Origin: Planctomycetota bacterium
Lineage (GTDB): Bacteria; Planctomycetota; UBA1135; GCA-002686595
DNA length: 64,000 nt
Reading direction: 5' to 3'
Assembly (NCBI GenBank): GCA_030746555.1
Contig: JASLMK010000100.1
Span: forward strand, 1 to 64,000
Position numbers and translations under genes: made by a program. The number at the start of each line of letters is the position of its first letter. Position 1 is the first letter of the stretch. The notes beneath the pieces are model-generated. The model saw only the letters and a program-made list of their open reading frames with translations, was not told the DNA's origin and searched no databases. Positions 19,061 to 27,279 of this stretch are shown in pieces.

Positions 19061-20196
19061 CACAACTCGTCCTCCGGCTCGTCCTCATCCTGTCGGCCTG
19101 CGCGCCGACGGCCTCCGCCGCCGAACCCGTGCGCGCGATCTGGATTACGCGCTGGGACTACCGCACGCGCGACGACGTCGAGCGCATCGTCGAGCACTGC
19201 GCCGACGCCGGATTCGACACCCTCCTGTTCCAGGTGCGCGGCAACGCGACCGCGTTCTACCGCTCCTCCCTCGAGCCCTGGGCGGAGCAGCTGGGCTGGG
19301 CCGATCCCGGCTTCGATCCCATGGCGACGGCAATCGCCGCCGCCCGGCGCCGAGGCGTCGCCTTGCACGCCTGGGTGAACGTCGTTCCCGCCTGGTGGGG
19401 GCCGGATCCTCCAACCGACCGGGCGCACGTCGTCCACACCCACCCAGAGTGGCTGTGGTTTGACGCCCAGGGCCGCCGCCAGGCCTTCTCGCCGCGCTTC
19501 TACGTGAGCTTGAATCCGTGCCTGCCCGAGGTGCGCGAGTACCTCGTGGCGGTCCTGGCGGAGCTCCTGGAGGAGTACGCCGTCGACGGGCTGCACCTCG
19601 ACTACATCCGCTTCCCCAACGAGCCTCCGGCCCAGCGGCCGGACCAGGACTTCCCACGCGACGTGCGCACCCTCGCCCTGTACCGGGAGGCGACCGGCCT
19701 GGCGCCCGACGAGGATCCGGGTGCGTGGGACGGTTGGCGCGCCGAGCAGGTGACCGAGCTGGTGCGCGCGATCGCGGGTGCGCGGGATCGGGTGCGACCG
19801 GACGCGGAGCTGAGCGCCGCCGTGGGGGCGGAGGCCGAGGCCGCACTCTCCCACCACCAGGACTGGCGGCGCTGGATCGCCGAGGGGCTGCTGGAGCGCG
19901 TCTTCCCGATGAACTACACGGCCGATCCGGCGCGCTTCGAGCGCCGCATGGAGGCCTGGTCCGCCTTCGCCGACCGAGTGAGCGTCGTGATGGGGTTGCG
20001 TGCGGGCTCGGTCGCCCCCGAGGTCCTGATCGAGCGCATGCGGTGGGCGGAGCGCTCCATGGCCGGCTTCGGCGTCTTCATGTACGCCGACTTCCACGAC
20101 TCCCAGAACACGGTCATCGACGTCCAGACTCCAGAGCGCAGCCGGGAACGTGCTGCGCTTCGGAAGGCGGTCCTTCCTCACCTGCGAGGCTCGTGA
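19057..20196 (+). CDS. GHL10-family (YngK/DigH-like) secreted glycosidase
   Basis: 379 residues. Signal peptide LVLRLVLILSACAPTASAA is followed by the glycosyl-hydrolase-like 10 core: RAIWITRWDYRTRDDVERIV, GFDTLLFQVRGNATAFY, GVALHAWVNV, and the acidic active-site region VDGLHLDYIRFP. The ATG overlaps the symporter stop as ATGA, so the two are translationally coupled. E. coli DigH, a relative, cleaves denuded peptidoglycan strands. Release of wall sugars, import by the symporter and deamination by NagB form a coherent inferred route. Confidence 0.85.
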   Translation: MTQLVLRLVLILSACAPTASAAEPVRAIWITRWDYRTRDDVERIVEHCADAGFDTLLFQVRGNATAFYRSSLEPWAEQLGWADPGFDPMATAIAAARRRGVALHAWVNVVPAWWGPDPPTDRAHVVHTHPEWLWFDAQGRRQAFSPRFYVSLNPCLPEVREYLVAVLAELLEEYAVDGLHLDYIRFPNEPPAQRPDQDFPRDVRTLALYREATGLAPDEDPGAWDGWRAEQVTELVRAIAGARDRVRPDAELSAAVGAEAEAALSHHQDWRRWIAEGLLERVFPMNYTADPARFERRMEAWSAFADRVSVVMGLRAGSVAPEVLIERMRWAERSMAGFGVFMYADFHDSQNTVIDVQTPERSRERAALRKAVLPHLRGS

Positions 20197-20347
20197 GCGA
20201 GCCCGCCCGCCGCGCGCTCGGAGGCCCGTGGGCGGCTTGTCGGTTTCGCCGATCACGGCTAGAGTCGAAGCGGGCGCCGGGTGTCGGCTTCATGCCGGCA
20301 CGAACCCCGCACCCCAGGCCCCGGCGAGTTCCGGACCCCAGATTCTC

Positions 20348-21439
20348 ATGAGAAAGATCCAATCGTCGTGGTGGGTCGCGCTCCTCGTCGCGCCCGCGAG
20401 CGCTGCAGCCCAGGAGTTCAACCTCGACGTGGGGGACGCGACCACCTTCGGGATCCCCTCGAGCGCCTACGGCGCGGCGGCGGGCCAGGCCGGGGAGTGG
20501 TTCAGCCTCAACGGCGGGCCGCCCTACGCCTTCACGCTCGACGACGTCCACGGCACGACGACGAGCGTCGTGACCGACTGCCAGGTCATGGGAAACGGGT
20601 TGGGGGACTACAGCTCCGACAACGCCCTCACCTCCGGTGACGACGAGTTGCTGATGGACGATCTCCAGGACGTCGGCGGCGTTGGGTCGACGGCGATCTG
20701 GACCTTCAGCGGTCTGGCGCCGGGCGCCTACAACGTCTTCACCTATGCATGGGCGCCGGACGTGGCGACCTACACGACGAACATCACGCCGGGCGGCACC
20801 AGCGACACACAGGTCAGCGGGGGCCCGTGGCCCGGGGGCCACGCTCTGGGAACGACCTACGCCCTGCACTGCGTGACGGTCGACTCGGCGGGAGTCCTGG
20901 TGTTGGAGATCGCCACCGCGACCGGTTTCGGCTCGGTCAACGGTTTCCAGCTCGTGCCCAAGTCGACGGCCTGCGGCGGCGGGGCGCCGGGGGTCGCGTT
21001 CTGCTTCTGCGACGGCGGAGGCACGGCCGCGCCCTGCGGCAACACCGGTGCCGCGGGGAACGGTTGCGCCAACGGCTCCGTGTCCGCCGGTGCGAACCTC
21101 ACCGCGACGGGCGCGCCCGTACCCGACGGATTGGTCTTGGAGGCCGTCGGCCTCGTGCCCGGCCAGCCGGGTCTGTACTTCCAGGGCGACAACGAGATCA
21201 ACGGCGGGCTAGGCGTCACCTTCGGGGACGGTCTGCGCTGCGCCGGCGGGGGCGTGGTCCGGCTCCAAGTCGTCGCCGCCACCACGGCGGGGACTTCCGC
21301 CACGACCGTGGACCTGTTCGTGACCGGCGGCATCACGCCCGGTGACACGAGGAGCTACCAGCTCTGGTATCGCGATCCGGCGTCCTCCCCCTGCGGCACG
21401 GGGTTCAACCTGACCAACGGCGTGACGGTCGATTGGTAG
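20348..21439 (+). CDS. Secreted protein, paralogue 1, with shared Cys/Gly-rich C-terminal domain
   Basis: 363 residues. Signal peptide to about residue 21 (WWVALLVAPASAAAQ). The N-terminal domain (about 22-215) has no recognised family. It begins FNLDVGDATTFGIPSSAYGA and contains SDNALTSGDDELLMDDLQDVGGVG and a predicted beta-rich core (YNVFTYAWAPD). The C-terminal domain (about 220-363) contains FCFCDG, GNTGAAGNGCANGS, GQPGLYFQGDNEINGG, GDGLRCAGGGVVRLQV and ends SYQLWYRDP...FNLTNGVTVDW. The next gene shares both domains; the one after shares only the C-terminal one. Function unknown; extracellular or surface-attached. Confidence 0.85.
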   Translation: MRKIQSSWWVALLVAPASAAAQEFNLDVGDATTFGIPSSAYGAAAGQAGEWFSLNGGPPYAFTLDDVHGTTTSVVTDCQVMGNGLGDYSSDNALTSGDDELLMDDLQDVGGVGSTAIWTFSGLAPGAYNVFTYAWAPDVATYTTNITPGGTSDTQVSGGPWPGGHALGTTYALHCVTVDSAGVLVLEIATATGFGSVNGFQLVPKSTACGGGAPGVAFCFCDGGGTAAPCGNTGAAGNGCANGSVSAGANLTATGAPVPDGLVLEAVGLVPGQPGLYFQGDNEINGGLGVTFGDGLRCAGGGVVRLQVVAATTAGTSATTVDLFVTGGITPGDTRSYQLWYRDPASSPCGTGFNLTNGVTVDW

Positions 21440-21619
21440 GTGCACCGTCGGCCGTCGGAGGCACGCGAGGACCGAGCGTGAGGCCGCGGGGAGCGTTTTC
21501 AGGGCGTCCGACGGGCGCCTCGGCCCCCAGCGAGAGGGAGGGGTGGCCGAAACGGACGGGTCGGGGGTAGGTTTGCACGTGGCACTACCAACCCATCCAA
21601 CCCCAGCCTCTGCTGCACC

Positions 21620-22720
21620 ATGAAGCGACACGTCAGCCTGTTCTCCTCGGCCGCGTTCCTGCTCCTCGCCGGATCGGTGAGTGCCCAGAACTTCAACATC
21701 GACGTCGGAGACACCTTCAGCATCGGCCACCCCTCCGCCAACTACGGCGCCGGAGCCGGTCAAGCAGGATTCTGGAATCCGGTCGACGGCGGTCCTCCCT
21801 ACCAGTTCACCCTGCTCGATCTGAACCAGCAGGCGACGACGGTCACGACCGATTGCCAGGGCAACGGCGGCGGAGGTGACTTCTACAGCGACAACGGCGC
21901 GACCACGGGCGACGACGAGGCCCTGCTCGACGACCTTCAGGACATCGGAGGTGTCGGCGGCGTCTACACCTGGACCTTCGGCAACTTGGCCGACGGGTTC
22001 TACGACATCTACACCTACGCCTGGGCCCCGGACAACCCCAGTTACATCACCAACATCACAGGGGGCGACCTGGGAGACATGCAACCTGTCGGCGGCACGG
22101 CTTGGACCGGCACCCACACCCAGGGAGGCACCTACGCGCGCCACTGCGTGACCGTCTCGGGCGGTTCCCTGGTGCAGATCGAGATCGCCAACTCCGGCTC
22201 CGGCTTCGGCTCCTTGAACGGGTTCCAGATCGTCGAGCGTCTCAATGCGTGCCCGGGAGCGGAACCGGGAATGGGGTTCTGCGACTGCACCAACTCGACG
22301 AGCGCCTGCGGCACGACCGGCGGCGCCGGAAACGGCTGCGCCAACGGCTCCAACCCCGCCGGCGCGCACCTGGGCGCCTCGGGAGTCGCCGACACGGCTG
22401 CCGACACGGTCGTCTTGGAGGGCAGCGGGTTGGTCCCGGGTCAGCCGGGCTTGTACTTCCAAGGCAACAACGCCATCAACGGCGGCAACGGAGTGACCTT
22501 CGGCGACGGCCTGCGGTGCGCCGGCCAGGGCGTCCAGCGCCTGCAGGTGCGGGCGGCAGACGCCACCGGCAACTCGGCGACGAACACCTCGATCTCCGTC
22601 GGGGGCGGCGTCAGTCCGGGTGACACCAAGCACTACCAGCTGTGGTATCGGGATCCGGCCGGCTCGCCCTGTGGAACGACCTTCAACCTGACCAACGGCT
22701 ACACGATCGTCTGGTTCTGA
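21620..22720 (+). CDS. Secreted protein, paralogue 2, with shared Cys/Gly-rich C-terminal domain
   Basis: 366 residues. Signal peptide MKRHVSLFSSAAFLLLAGSV. It is colinear with the upstream paralogue over its whole length: FNIDVGDTFSIGHPSANYGA, SDNGATTGDDEALLDDLQDIGGVG, YDIYTYAWAPDNP, SGFGSLNGFQIV. The same C-terminal domain follows (GTTGGAGNGCANGSNPAG, GQPGLYFQGNNAINGG, GDGLRCAGQGVQRLQV, HYQLWYRDP, FNLTNGYTIVWF). The 180-bp gap to the upstream gene, without overlap, suggests its own promoter. The tandem arrangement points to gene duplication. No function can be assigned. Confidence 0.86.
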   Translation: MKRHVSLFSSAAFLLLAGSVSAQNFNIDVGDTFSIGHPSANYGAGAGQAGFWNPVDGGPPYQFTLLDLNQQATTVTTDCQGNGGGGDFYSDNGATTGDDEALLDDLQDIGGVGGVYTWTFGNLADGFYDIYTYAWAPDNPSYITNITGGDLGDMQPVGGTAWTGTHTQGGTYARHCVTVSGGSLVQIEIANSGSGFGSLNGFQIVERLNACPGAEPGMGFCDCTNSTSACGTTGGAGNGCANGSNPAGAHLGASGVADTAADTVVLEGSGLVPGQPGLYFQGNNAINGGNGVTFGDGLRCAGQGVQRLQVRAADATGNSATNTSISVGGGVSPGDTKHYQLWYRDPAGSPCGTTFNLTNGYTIVWF

Positions 22721-22748
22721 TCTCCCCGCGAACTCAACCGAGACGGCG

Positions 22749-22783
22749 CCTGCGGGCTGCTCCTGCTAGGGGCGGCCCGCAGG
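22749..22783 (+). terminator. Candidate intrinsic terminator / strong hairpin after paralogue 2
   Basis: CCTGCGGGC pairs perfectly with GCCCGCAGG. The inner GCTCC/GGGGC continues the stem with one G-T pair around a TGCTA loop. It lies 29 bp after the stop at 22720 and about 40 bp before the next start. Only a short T-containing stretch follows (TCGTGTTCCC), so termination may be weak or factor-assisted. Confidence 0.45.
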
Positions 22784-22820
22784 GTCGTGTTCCCACTCCC
22801 TACACACCCCGAGTGCGTCC

Positions 22821-23813
22821 ATGCTGCCCCTGATCTTGCTCTCCCCGGCGCTCCTGTGCGCCGCGACCCAAGGCCCTGCCTCCGTCGCGGTCCTCAAGGG
22901 CGCCGTGGCCGTGAACCCCGCGCCGACCGGGGCCGGTTGGCTGGGAGGAAGCGACTCCTGTGCGACGCCGACGCCGATCGCCGGCGAGGGGATCTTCCCC
23001 TTCGACAACAGCGCGGCGACGACCGGGACGGAAGGCCAGAACGAGTCGCTGTGCGCCGGAGCAGGTGGCCCGCGGATCACCAACGACGTGTGGTTCGAGT
23101 GGACGTCGCCGGGATCGGGCACGGCGACCCTGACCACCTGCAACATGGTCTTCATGGACAGCAAGGTGGCCGTCTACCCCGGCAGCGGCTGTCCTCTCGA
23201 CGGCACGGCGCTGGCCTGCAACGACGACGACTGCCTGACGCGCTCGACGATCAACTGGCCAATCACCGTCGGCGCCACCTACACGATCCAACTCGGGAAC
23301 TGGCCGGGCGGACCGGGGAACTCCGGCAACTTCGAGATCACCACCGATGCCGCCCCGCCGGGAGCGGGCTACTGCTTCTGCGACCAGACCTCGCCCTGCG
23401 GGAACTCGGGGGCCGTCGGGAACGGCTGCGGCAACGGGTCCAACCCCGCCGGCGCGAACCTGACGGCGAGCGGGTTCCCCAGCGTCGCCGCCGACACGAT
23501 CTCCCTGGAGGGCGGGGGAGCCGTGCCCGGCCAGCCGGGGCTTTTCTTCCAGGGGGACAACGCGGTCAACAACGGCATGGGCGTCTTCTTCGGTGACGGC
23601 CTGCGCTGCGCGGGAATGAACGTCGTGCGCCTGCAGGTCGTCGCGGCCGACGGGAACGGCGACTCCCAGACCTCGGCGGCCATCGCCGCCTCGGGCGGGG
23701 TCTCGGCGGGGGACAGGCGCCACTACCAGCTGTGGTACCGCGATCCGGCGGGCTCTCCCTGCGGAACGACCTTCAACCTGACCAACGGCCTGACCCTCGA
23801 CTGGCTGCCCTAG
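22821..23813 (+). CDS. Secreted PPC-like protein with the same shared C-terminal domain
   Basis: 330 residues. N-terminal signal MLPLILLSPALLCAATQ. The first domain differs from the two paralogues and looks like a pre-peptidase C-terminal (PPC)-type jelly-roll: ITNDVWFEWTSPGSGTATL, then DSKVAVYPGSGCPLDGTALACNDDDC. The last 150 residues are the shared domain: FCDQTSPCGNSGAVGNGCGNGS, GQPGLFFQGDNAVNNG, GDGLRCAGMNVVRLQV, HYQLWYRDP, FNLTNGLTLDWLP. The common domain at the end of proteins with different N-terminal parts suggests a localisation or anchoring role, which is inference. Confidence 0.85.
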   Translation: MLPLILLSPALLCAATQGPASVAVLKGAVAVNPAPTGAGWLGGSDSCATPTPIAGEGIFPFDNSAATTGTEGQNESLCAGAGGPRITNDVWFEWTSPGSGTATLTTCNMVFMDSKVAVYPGSGCPLDGTALACNDDDCLTRSTINWPITVGATYTIQLGNWPGGPGNSGNFEITTDAAPPGAGYCFCDQTSPCGNSGAVGNGCGNGSNPAGANLTASGFPSVAADTISLEGGGAVPGQPGLFFQGDNAVNNGMGVFFGDGLRCAGMNVVRLQVVAADGNGDSQTSAAIAASGGVSAGDRRHYQLWYRDPAGSPCGTTFNLTNGLTLDWLP

Positions 23814-23888
23814 AGGCCCTCGGTCGGCGTCGGAGGCCCTGCTAGGATGGCCGGCGTATGCCGCGCGGAGCCGAGCCGATCGTCCTAG

Positions 23889-24083
23889 CCCGGGTTATTC
23901 ATGAACACGCACACCAGACTTCGCAAGCGGCCGTCTTCGACGGCCTCTCGGCCCCTGGCGGCGCTTTTCGGAACCTGACTTCCTCGACGACCCGTTCAGG
24001 GTCGCCTGCGTCGCCAGAACCCGCAAAGCACCACCCCGAACCGAGTTGCTGTGTCTGGCGCACGTCTTCATGAATCACCCGGG
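23889..24083. mobile_element. Complete 195-bp inverted-repeat element (MITE-like) with CTAG target duplication
   Basis: The left end is CCCGGGTTATTCATGAA; the right end reads CCCGGGTGATTCATGAA on the opposite strand. Partial symmetry continues for about 39 bp (ACG..C.CCAGAC). CTAG flanks both sides (23885-23888 and 24084-24087), a likely 4-bp target duplication. No transposase frame is present. The internal sequence matches bases 1-150 almost exactly. The element splits the start of the sulfatase-like lipoprotein gene, and removing it together with one CTAG rejoins that frame. The parent transposase family is not identified. Confidence 0.85.
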
Positions 24084-26375
24084 CTAGCCGGTGCGCTGTG
24101 CGCCTGGGGGTTTCTCTGGCTGGCGGGCTGCGGGGCGGGCGAGGACGGCGAGAGCTTGCCCGCGCGCTTCGAGCGCCTCCACTGGGAGCCGGTCGGCGCG
24201 CCGGCGACGTTCCCCGAGGGAAGGCTGCTCGCGCACTGGGAGGACTTCGAGGTCGGCCGCCAGCACGCCGGCTGGGACTTCGGGGGGGCCCGCCGCTGGG
24301 TCGGGAGCTTCCGCGGCCGGCCCGTCCTGCGGGTGTCCCGCGAGGAGCCGGTGGAGATCGTGATCCCGATCTCGGCGGCCTTTCGTGACGCCTGCGTCGT
24401 GACCGTGATGGCGACCGTGCCCGGGCGCGGGGCGGACCTGACCGCAACGCTGGTCGAGGACGGCAGGACCCTGGGGCGCGCGCGCCGGACTCCGCCTTCC
24501 ACTCCCGACATCCAGGCCATCGCCCTGCGCATCGAGAGCGAAACGGCGGGGAGCCACGCGCCCACCCGGCTGGTCCTGTCGGTCGCCGCGGACTCGGCCC
24601 CCCTGGGGATCGCGGCGATCTCCCTCAGGGAGGCGACCGAGGGCATGGAGCTGGGCGCGGCTGTCTTCGGCGGGCGAGCCCTGGTCGAGCTCGAGGGCGA
24701 CGCCCGACTCGCCACGGTGCTCGCCGGCGGCGGGGGCTTCGAGACCCGCTTTGAGGTGCGCGAGGACGGGGAGCGCCTGAGCTTCTCCCACGGGCGGCCC
24801 GCTTTCCTCGAGGACGTCATCGGCGACGCTCGCCTGCGCCTGAGGTTGGAGGGAGACTCCGGCGGTGTGTCCGAGACGCTCCTCGAGCTGGGCGGACAGG
24901 GTGGGTCGGCGGCACGCTGGCGGGATGCGTCGGTTGCCTTGGACCCCTGGCGCGGCCGGCGCGTGAGGGCGAGCGTCGACCTCGTCGGGGCGAGCGGGGA
25001 GACCCTCTGCCTGGTCACCATGCCGCGCGTCGTCCACCCCCGGCGCGAGTCGCCGACGGTGCTCTTGGTCACCTCGGACACCCACCGCGCGGATCACGTC
25101 GGCTTCGTCGCGGGCTCCGACGCCCTGGAGACGAGAGCCCTGGATGTTCTTGCGCGCGAGGGCGTCGCGTTCCTCGATGCCGTCTCCAGCGCCAACAACA
25201 CGACCCCCTCCCACGCGGCCCTGCTCACCGGCCTCTCCCCACGGGACACGGGTCTGGTGGCGAACCGCAAGCGCCTGGCGGAGGAGGCGCGTACCCTCGC
25301 CGAGGTGTTCGCCGAGCGGGGCTTTGCGACCCTGGCGGCGGTCAGCGCGGCGCCGGTCAAGTTCGCTAGCTCCGGCCTCGGGCAAGGCTTCGACCGCTAC
25401 TCGATCCCCGCGCGGAGCCCCTCACGCACGGCGGAGGAGACGGTCGCGCGCGCCCTGGAGGCCCTGGAGGACTTCACGGGCGCCGCGGTGTTCTGTTGGG
25501 TCCACCTCTTCGACGCCCACGGGCCCTACGAGCCTCCCGACGATGTTCTGGCGCTCTACTACGACGAGAGCCGTGACCCGTTCGATCGCGACCGCCCGGT
25601 TGCGGACCGCCGGCTGGCGCCGACTTGGGGCTACACCATCACCGATCCCGACTACACCGAGGCGCTCTACAAGGGCGAGATCACCTTCCTGGACAGGCAG
25701 TTGTCCCGCCTGCTCGCCCTCGAGCGCGTGCGCAGGGGGGTGACGGCCTTCACCGCCGACCACGGTGAAGTGCTGCGCCACGGCCGGGAGCGTCCCTTCG
25801 ACCACGGCGGCCTCTCCTGGAGCACCCTCGCCGTCCCGTTGATCCTCCGTGCGCCCGGACTGGCCGCGGGGACGACGCGCTCGGATGCGGTACGGCAGAT
25901 CGACGTCGGTCGGACCCTGCTCGACCTTGCGGGACTCGAGGACGCGCCCTTCCCCGGGCGCAGCCTCCTGCGCGCGGAGGGCGGTCCGCGCTTCGCCATC
26001 GAGGCCAACGGCATCAGCGCCTCGATCATCAACGAGGGGTGGATGCTGCGCCTGTTCCTGCGGTCGGTGCCCCCGACCCGGGGCGCGCGGGGCGGCGAGT
26101 TGCACGAGCTCGAGCTCTTCGACCTCAGCGCCGACCCCTTCTGCCTCGAAGACCTCGCGGCCGCCGCGCCCGAGCGCTGTGCACGCCTGCGAGGGGTGCT
26201 CGTGCGTTGGCTGGGTCAGGCGAGCGCGCGCTCCCTGGTGACGAGCTCGTTCGCCCCCGACAGCGAGGTCGAACGCCAGCTCGCCGCCCTGGGGTACGTC
26301 TCGATGGTCGATGCTCAGAGCGCGAGCTGGATCGAGGCCGACTGCGACTGCCCACGTTGCGCGCCGTTCGAGTGA
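24051..26375 (+). CDS. Sulfatase-superfamily lipoprotein, 5' end interrupted by a short element
   Basis: 774 residues from GTG 24051, which lies inside the inserted element. An N-terminal beta-rich region of about 330 residues precedes the alkaline-phosphatase/sulfatase fold (VLLVTSDTHRADHVG, FCWVHLFDAHGPY, FTADHGEVLRHG, ELELFDLSADPFC). At the catalytic position it has T384-T-P-S-H388 where sulfatases have Cys/Ser-X-Pro-X-Arg, so it is not a formylglycine sulfatase and may be a phosphatase or transferase-like member. The original start was probably ATG 23858, giving a lipoprotein signal MPRGAEPIVLAGALCAW followed by the lipobox LAGC; the element now breaks it. From GTG 24051 the hydrophobic core and lipobox survive, so export may persist. 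Confidence 0.8.
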   Translation: MSGARLHESPGLAGALCAWGFLWLAGCGAGEDGESLPARFERLHWEPVGAPATFPEGRLLAHWEDFEVGRQHAGWDFGGARRWVGSFRGRPVLRVSREEPVEIVIPISAAFRDACVVTVMATVPGRGADLTATLVEDGRTLGRARRTPPSTPDIQAIALRIESETAGSHAPTRLVLSVAADSAPLGIAAISLREATEGMELGAAVFGGRALVELEGDARLATVLAGGGGFETRFEVREDGERLSFSHGRPAFLEDVIGDARLRLRLEGDSGGVSETLLELGGQGGSAARWRDASVALDPWRGRRVRASVDLVGASGETLCLVTMPRVVHPRRESPTVLLVTSDTHRADHVGFVAGSDALETRALDVLAREGVAFLDAVSSANNTTPSHAALLTGLSPRDTGLVANRKRLAEEARTLAEVFAERGFATLAAVSAAPVKFASSGLGQGFDRYSIPARSPSRTAEETVARALEALEDFTGAAVFCWVHLFDAHGPYEPPDDVLALYYDESRDPFDRDRPVADRRLAPTWGYTITDPDYTEALYKGEITFLDRQLSRLLALERVRRGVTAFTADHGEVLRHGRERPFDHGGLSWSTLAVPLILRAPGLAAGTTRSDAVRQIDVGRTLLDLAGLEDAPFPGRSLLRAEGGPRFAIEANGISASIINEGWMLRLFLRSVPPTRGARGGELHELELFDLSADPFCLEDLAAAAPERCARLRGVLVRWLGQASARSLVTSSFAPDSEVERQLAALGYVSMVDAQSASWIEADCDCPRCAPFE

Positions 26376-26439
26376 GCAAGGGCCGCGGTCGGCGGTCCGA
26401 CGGACCCGCGCGGGCACCGATTGGAGTAGCCTCACGGCC

Positions 26440-27270
26440 ATGAAGCACGCATGTCTGGTCCTGGGCGTCGCGGCGCTGGCCGTGGTCGCGGAGTCACCGC
26501 GCGCCGCCGCTCCGACGGCGGGTGCGGTGGTCGCCGTCGGCGGCGGCGCCGTCGGCGACGAGGTCTTCGAGAGCCTGTTGGACCTCGCGGGCGGGAAGGC
26601 GGCGCGGGTCGTCGTCTTGCCCCAGGCGTCCTCCCGCGAGGACGCGGGGGCGGCGTCGGTGGCCCGCTGGCGCGCCGCGGGCGCTCTGCACGTGGAGCTC
26701 GCCGATGGGGGCGAGCCATCCACCGACAGGGAGCGCGTCGGCGCGGCGGACCTCATCTGGATGGGAGGCGGGAGCCAGGTGCGCCTGCTCGACGCCCTCG
26801 CGGAGGCGGACTTGGCGGACCTCGTGCGCGCGCGGCACGCCGAGGGGGCCGTGGTCGCCGGGACGAGCGCGGGGGCCGCGGTCCTCTCCGAGCGCACGAT
26901 CACCGGTCACGCGGACCTCGAGAGCATCACGGCCGGGGCCACCCGGACCCGCGCGGGGCTGGGCCTGTTGGGGGGCGTGATCGTCGACCAGCACGCCCTG
27001 CGGCGCCGGCGGCTCAACAGGCTGGTGTCGGCCGTCCTCGACGCGCCGCACCTGTTGGGCGTCGCCGTCGACGAGGGCACCGCCGCCGTCGTCCACGACG
27101 GGCGCATCAGCGTGCTCGGAACGAGCAGCGTCGTCGTCGTCGACGGGCGCACGGCGCGGGTGGAACGCGCCGCCGAGGGGAGCCCTGCGGCGGGCACGGG
27201 GCTGGCCCTGCACGTCTTGCGCGAGGGGATGACGCTCGCGTCGGCCGCGCCCAAGACCGAGGAGCGCTGA
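26440..27270 (+). CDS. Cyanophycinase-like peptidase (family S51)
   Basis: 276 residues with a signal peptide (CLVLGVAALAVVAESPRAAA). S51 features: VVAVGGGAVGDEVFE at the mature N-terminus, IWMGGGSQVRLLDAL, the nucleophile serine in VVAGTSAGAAVLSE, and VIVDQHALRRRRLNRL with the conserved DQH. Cyanophycinases release beta-Asp-Arg dipeptides; an exported form suggests use of external polymer or another peptide substrate. The glycosyltransferase relic starts 9 bp downstream, so they were probably co-transcribed. Confidence 0.87.
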   Translation: MKHACLVLGVAALAVVAESPRAAAPTAGAVVAVGGGAVGDEVFESLLDLAGGKAARVVVLPQASSREDAGAASVARWRAAGALHVELADGGEPSTDRERVGAADLIWMGGGSQVRLLDALAEADLADLVRARHAEGAVVAGTSAGAAVLSERTITGHADLESITAGATRTRAGLGLLGGVIVDQHALRRRRLNRLVSAVLDAPHLLGVAVDEGTAAVVHDGRISVLGTSSVVVVDGRTARVERAAEGSPAAGTGLALHVLREGMTLASAAPKTEER

Positions 27271-27279
27271 GAGAGGATC

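Noticed and set aside
23858-24073. A 71-residue frame starting at ATG 23858
   Set aside because: Only its first codons are native; the rest is read-through into the inserted element. It is the interrupted 5' end of the lipoprotein gene.
26340-26375. Cys-rich tail (CDCPRC) of the sulfatase-like lipoprotein as a zinc or haem site
   Set aside because: Three Cys with no His in a 10-residue tail and no similar tail in the neighbours; insufficient for a claim.
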